Shown: positions 40,361-43,141 of the stretch, in pieces | Layout of the letters: each line of letters opens with the position of its first letter | Numbering within the stretch: position 1 is the stretch's first letter | Assembly (NCBI GenBank): GCA_003222975.1 | Contig: QHXN01000040.1 | Span: 1-43,141 of the forward strand | Source of the DNA: Acidobacteriota bacterium | Lineage (GTDB): Bacteria > Acidobacteriota > Blastocatellia > Pyrinomonadales > Pyrinomonadaceae | Length of the DNA stretch: 43,141 nt | Direction of reading: 5' to 3' | Position numbers and translations under genes: made by a program | Notes under the pieces: model-generated | The model's input: the letters and a program-made list of their open reading frames with translations, nothing else | Databases searched by the model: none | Told to the model about the DNA's origin: nothing

Positions 40361-40410
40361 GCCTAACTCTTTCAACCCGACCCCGCGATAGCATTTCTTT
40401 CAACATCATC
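40361..40410 (+). other. Left half of a third attC-like site
   Basis: GCCTAAC (40361-40367) is a perfect RYYYAAC core, followed by 41 bases (40370-40410) that match 39848-39888 of site 2 at 33 positions, including TTCAACCCGAC and AGCATT. I find no GTTRRRY box downstream before the kinase gene, so the right half is lost or highly diverged. Confidence 0.55.
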
Positions 40411-40507
40411 TCGTCCCACAATGCTGCGTTCGAGCGACCGCAAGCGCGCGCCGCGTAAGGGAGGCTCAAAACCGCCCTCACAAAATTAACGACAACTTCA
40501 CCCGCCT

Positions 40508-42355
40508 TTACGCGGCTTCGGGCGAGAGCGGGAGTTCGATGGTGAAGCGCGTGCCCTGGCCGGGCGTCGAGTCGGCGCGGATGGTGCCGCCGTGCTGCTC
40601 GACGATCTGCCGGGCGATGGCGAGGCCGAGGCCCGTCCCCTTCTTCTTGGTGGTGAAGAACGGCTCGAAGAGGCGCGCGCGGGTCTGCTCGTCCATCCCT
40701 TCGCCGCGGTCTTCTATCTGGACGCGCGCGCCCGCCACCGCACGGCCGCGCTCGCCGTTGCGGCGGTCGCCGACCGTGACCGTCGCGCGCTCGGTCGTGA
40801 CCGAGACGGGACTCTCGGCGGGGCTGGCATCCACGGCGTTGGCGAGGAGGTTGACGAAGACCTGCCGGAGTTGGTCTGCGTCCCAGTGGCCGCGTAAGGG
40901 TTCGGCGGCGAAACGGCGCTCGACGGGCGTGCGCTTCTCCTGGAGCTTGTCGGCGACGAGTTCGAGGCTCTCTTCGAGTAGCTCCGAGAGGTCAACGTCG
41001 GCGAGCGCCAGCTTGCTGCGGCGCGAGAACTGGGTCACGTCGAGCGTGAGCTTCGAGAGGTGTTCGATGCCGCGCTCGACGAGGTCAATAGTGTTGATGG
41101 CCTCCTTGTCTTTCGTCATGTCGCGGAGCATGGCGACGCCGAGGCGTATGCTGCCCAGAGGATTTTTTATCTCGTGTGAGACCGTCGCCGCCGCGCGCCC
41201 CACCGCGGCCAGTGCCTCCTGCCTTCTCAAATCCTGCTCGGCCTCGGAAGCCTCGGTCGCGTCAACGAGCGTCAGGAGCTGCCCCGGCTCGCCCTCGATT
41301 TCGAGGGGCGAGGAGTAAACGTCGTAGGCGCGCTCGCGCGCTTCCGCATCGCCCGCCATGCGGAAGCGCCCGCGGTAGGCCGTGCGCTTGACCTGCGTCG
41401 AGGTCGCGGCGGCGAGCAGCTTCAGGCCGTCGGGCGTGGTGAACTTGTCGTGGATGTAGATGCCGACCGAGGCGTCGGGGAAAACCTGGAAGAAGGCCGC
41501 GTTGGCCGAGCGGATGCGATCCTGTCGGTCTATCGCCGCGACGGCGCTCGGCATGCCTTCGAGCATCTGCGCGCTGAACTGTCGCTCGCGCCGGAGCGCC
41601 GCGAAGCTGCGGCGCATCTGCCGGAAGCGACGCCAGACTTCAACGAACGTGGCGGCGGCGACGACGAGCGCCGTCAAAGCCGCCAGCCACTTCAGAAAGC
41701 TCAACTCATCTTGCGCGCGCCGGAACGCCTCGTCGCGCCGCTCTTCGAGCCTGTAGCGCTCGTCGTCAACCCCGGACATGAGCGTGCGCAACTGCTCGTC
41801 GAGGTCGCGAGAGTCTGCGAACCCGTTAAGCGAATAATTTTCCAGGTCATTCGTATCGGCGATGTACTTGTCCAGTAGCTGACGCGCCCTCTGCTTGCCG
41901 TCAGCGTCCTTGAGCGGCAGCGCGTCGAACTCAGGCAGGAGCTTGGCGACCGCGTCGCGCTCGTTGCGCAGGCGCAGGTCTGTGGGCGGCAGCATGACGC
42001 CCTGCGTGCCTGCCTCGATGCGCCCGCGTATGCGCGCCTCCGTGTCGAGGCGGCTGAGTTCGAGTCGCAGGTTGAGCAGGGAGTTCTGCGTCGTCGCGAG
42101 CATGCGCTCCTCGGTCTGCGTCGAGAAGCGCGCCTCCTCTAACTTGCTCGCGCTCTGGTAGCCGAGGCCGAAGACGAGGCCGACCAGCAGCGCGAACCCG
42201 ATGAACAGGGGCAGCAGCGCCCTCCAAAGAGAGTCGTCGGCGAGGGCCGCGGCGAACTCGGCCACCTTCGACTCGCGCGCGCGCGCACTCCCGCCCTCGC
42301 CCGCCCCGTCCAGGCGGCTGTAAACGACACGCCCCTTATCCCTCTCCTCGTTCAT
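40508..42355 (-). CDS. Membrane sensor histidine kinase with PAS domain
   Basis: A 615-residue kinase. TM1 is LLPLFIGFALLVGLVFGL (46-65) and TM2 is LKWLAALTALVVAAATFVEV (221-240), enclosing a periplasmic helical sensor of about 155 residues. A PAS domain follows (residues 265-370), then HisKA with the phospho-accepting His394 in VSHEIKNPLGSIRLG, and the ATPase domain (FVNLLANAVDA, EDRGEGMDEQ, TGLGLAIARQIVEQHGGTI). No receiver or response regulator gene is beside it, so the partner is elsewhere. The start at 42355 is chosen because an earlier start at 42391 lies inside a palindromic repeat. Confidence 0.93.
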   Translation of the reverse strand: MNEERDKGRVVYSRLDGAGEGGSARARESKVAEFAAALADDSLWRALLPLFIGFALLVGLVFGLGYQSASKLEEARFSTQTEERMLATTQNSLLNLRLELSRLDTEARIRGRIEAGTQGVMLPPTDLRLRNERDAVAKLLPEFDALPLKDADGKQRARQLLDKYIADTNDLENYSLNGFADSRDLDEQLRTLMSGVDDERYRLEERRDEAFRRAQDELSFLKWLAALTALVVAAATFVEVWRRFRQMRRSFAALRRERQFSAQMLEGMPSAVAAIDRQDRIRSANAAFFQVFPDASVGIYIHDKFTTPDGLKLLAAATSTQVKRTAYRGRFRMAGDAEARERAYDVYSSPLEIEGEPGQLLTLVDATEASEAEQDLRRQEALAAVGRAAATVSHEIKNPLGSIRLGVAMLRDMTKDKEAINTIDLVERGIEHLSKLTLDVTQFSRRSKLALADVDLSELLEESLELVADKLQEKRTPVERRFAAEPLRGHWDADQLRQVFVNLLANAVDASPAESPVSVTTERATVTVGDRRNGERGRAVAGARVQIEDRGEGMDEQTRARLFEPFFTTKKKGTGLGLAIARQIVEQHGGTIRADSTPGQGTRFTIELPLSPEAA

Positions 42356-42362
42356 AAAGAGC

Positions 42363-42439
42363 CGTAAATCGTGAACCGTAAACCGTGACAAGACAAAGAC
42401 AGGTTTTGTCTTGTCACGGTTTACGGTTCACGGTTTACG
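42363..42439. repeat. Palindromic repeat with 35-base arms between polA and the kinase gene
   Basis: Arms 42363-42397 and 42405-42439 pair at 34 of 35 positions around a 7-base loop. The tips use CGTAAA-CGTGAACCGTAAA units. It ends one base before the polA stop codon and begins eight bases upstream of the kinase start, replacing its ribosome site. Confidence 0.8.
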
Positions 42440-43141
42440 TCATTTCTTCACGTCCATCCAGTTGTCGCCCGTCCCGACCTCGACTTCGAGCGGCACGTCC
42501 AGCTCGACCGCCGACTCCATCTCGCGCTTGAGGATGTCGGCCACCTGCTTCGCTTCCCTTTTCGGGGCCTCGACGAGCAGCTCGTCGTGCACCTGCATGA
42601 CCGTCTGGGCCTTGAGGCCCGCCGAGCGCAGCGCCTCCTCAACCTTGAGCATGGCGATCTTGACGATGTCGCTCGCCGTCCCTTGAATCGGCATGTTGAT
42701 GGCCTCGCGCTCGGCGCGCGCGCGGACGTTGCCGTTGCGGTCGCTGATGGCCGGGATGGGGCGTATGCGGCCGTAGATGGAGCGCACGACACCGGTCTCG
42801 CGCGTCTGCTCCGGCACCTCCTCCATGAACCGGCGCACCCCGGCATAAGTCCGGTAGTAGTCCTCGATGACCTGCTTGGCCTCCTTGCGCGAGATGCCGA
42901 CGCGCTGCGAGAGTCCGAAAGGCTCGACGGCGTAGGCGATGGCGAAGTTGACGATCTTGGCGAAGCGCCGCTTCTCTTTCAATTCTTCTTTCGTGCGCGC
43001 GCCGAAGACGAGGCGGGCCGTGCGCTCGTGTATGTCCTCGCCCTTCTGGAAGGCGTCGAGCATCTGAGGGTCCTGCGTGACGTGCGCGAGCAGGCGCAGC
43101 TCTAGCTGCGAGTAGTCGGCCGAGACGAAGACGTTCCCCTT
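42440..43141 (-). CDS. polA: DNA polymerase I, C-terminal polymerase part (5' end outside window)
   Basis: The frame is open to the window edge; 233 residues are seen. Motif A is ADYSQLELRLLAH, the O-helix region is RRFAKIVNFAIAYAVEPFGLS with the conserved Arg, Lys, Phe and Tyr that bind dNTP, and motif C is MQVHDELLVEAP. The chain ends WMDVKK. The O-helix end reads AYAVEPFGL where E. coli has IYGMSAFGL, a lineage variation. DNA polymerase I fills gaps and removes RNA primers in repair and replication. Only the polymerase domain can be judged. Confidence 0.95.
   Translation of the reverse strand, partial: KGNVFVSADYSQLELRLLAHVTQDPQMLDAFQKGEDIHERTARLVFGARTKEELKEKRRFAKIVNFAIAYAVEPFGLSQRVGISRKEAKQVIEDYYRTYAGVRRFMEEVPEQTRETGVVRSIYGRIRPIPAISDRNGNVRARAEREAINMPIQGTASDIVKIAMLKVEEALRSAGLKAQTVMQVHDELLVEAPKREAKQVADILKREMESAVELDVPLEVEVGTGDNWMDVKK

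Overview
The window is GC-rich chromosomal DNA from a Gram-negative-type heterotroph. I infer an Acidobacteriota lineage (Blastocatellia-like) from the combination of short Crp-like regulators, the form of the omega subunit, a VWFA protein with a degenerate metal site, short exported Arg/Gly-rich proteins, a DUF4097 gene beside its ECF sigma/anti-sigma pair, and many intergenic palindromes. This is family recognition by eye, not a database result.

Layout. 1-2000 is an accessory edge: the end of an IS110-type transposase runs into a truncated attC-like site, followed by an orphan gene with its own attC-like site (minus strand), palindromes and a broken integrase. 2200-9300 holds an exported glycine-zipper protein and a long minus-strand block: two B12-binding radical SAM genes, then pyrR-pyrB-pyrC of pyrimidine synthesis with a terminator-like hairpin between pyrR and pyrB. 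9300-14700 is a regulatory stretch: an RNA polymerase omega-like gene with two tiny genes, an RRM protein and two paralogous Crp-type regulators. Four copies of a Crp-type palindrome (TGTGTGC-N4-GCACACA type) lie in front of these genes and of the radical SAM operon, suggesting a local regulon.

14700-30300 carries an overlapping ATP-grasp/flavin monooxygenase pair, an S15-type exported esterase/peptidase, alpha-glucan phosphorylase, a macro-domain protein, a VWFA-like protein, a DUF1223 protein, MsrP-MsrQ (periplasmic methionine sulfoxide repair), a variant EF-G and a GlsB-type membrane protein. 30500-35100 has a six-bladed PLL-like propeller, a Uma2 nuclease, a methyltransferase remnant and an ECF sigma/anti-sigma/DUF4097 operon. 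35300-39030 is a heme cluster hemE-hemH-hemY.

39100-40430 looks like a small integron cassette array without an integrase: attC-like site, RHH-MazF toxin-antitoxin cassette with its own promoter, a second attC-like site, an 85-residue orphan gene, and half of a third site. The window closes with a sensor histidine kinase and the 3' part of polA. At least five unrelated families of palindromic repeats sit in the gaps, often touching stop codons or ribosome-binding regions.

The most unusual content is the attC-like array and its link to the IS110 element at the other end, the Crp-site regulon, and the omega-subunit micro-cluster.
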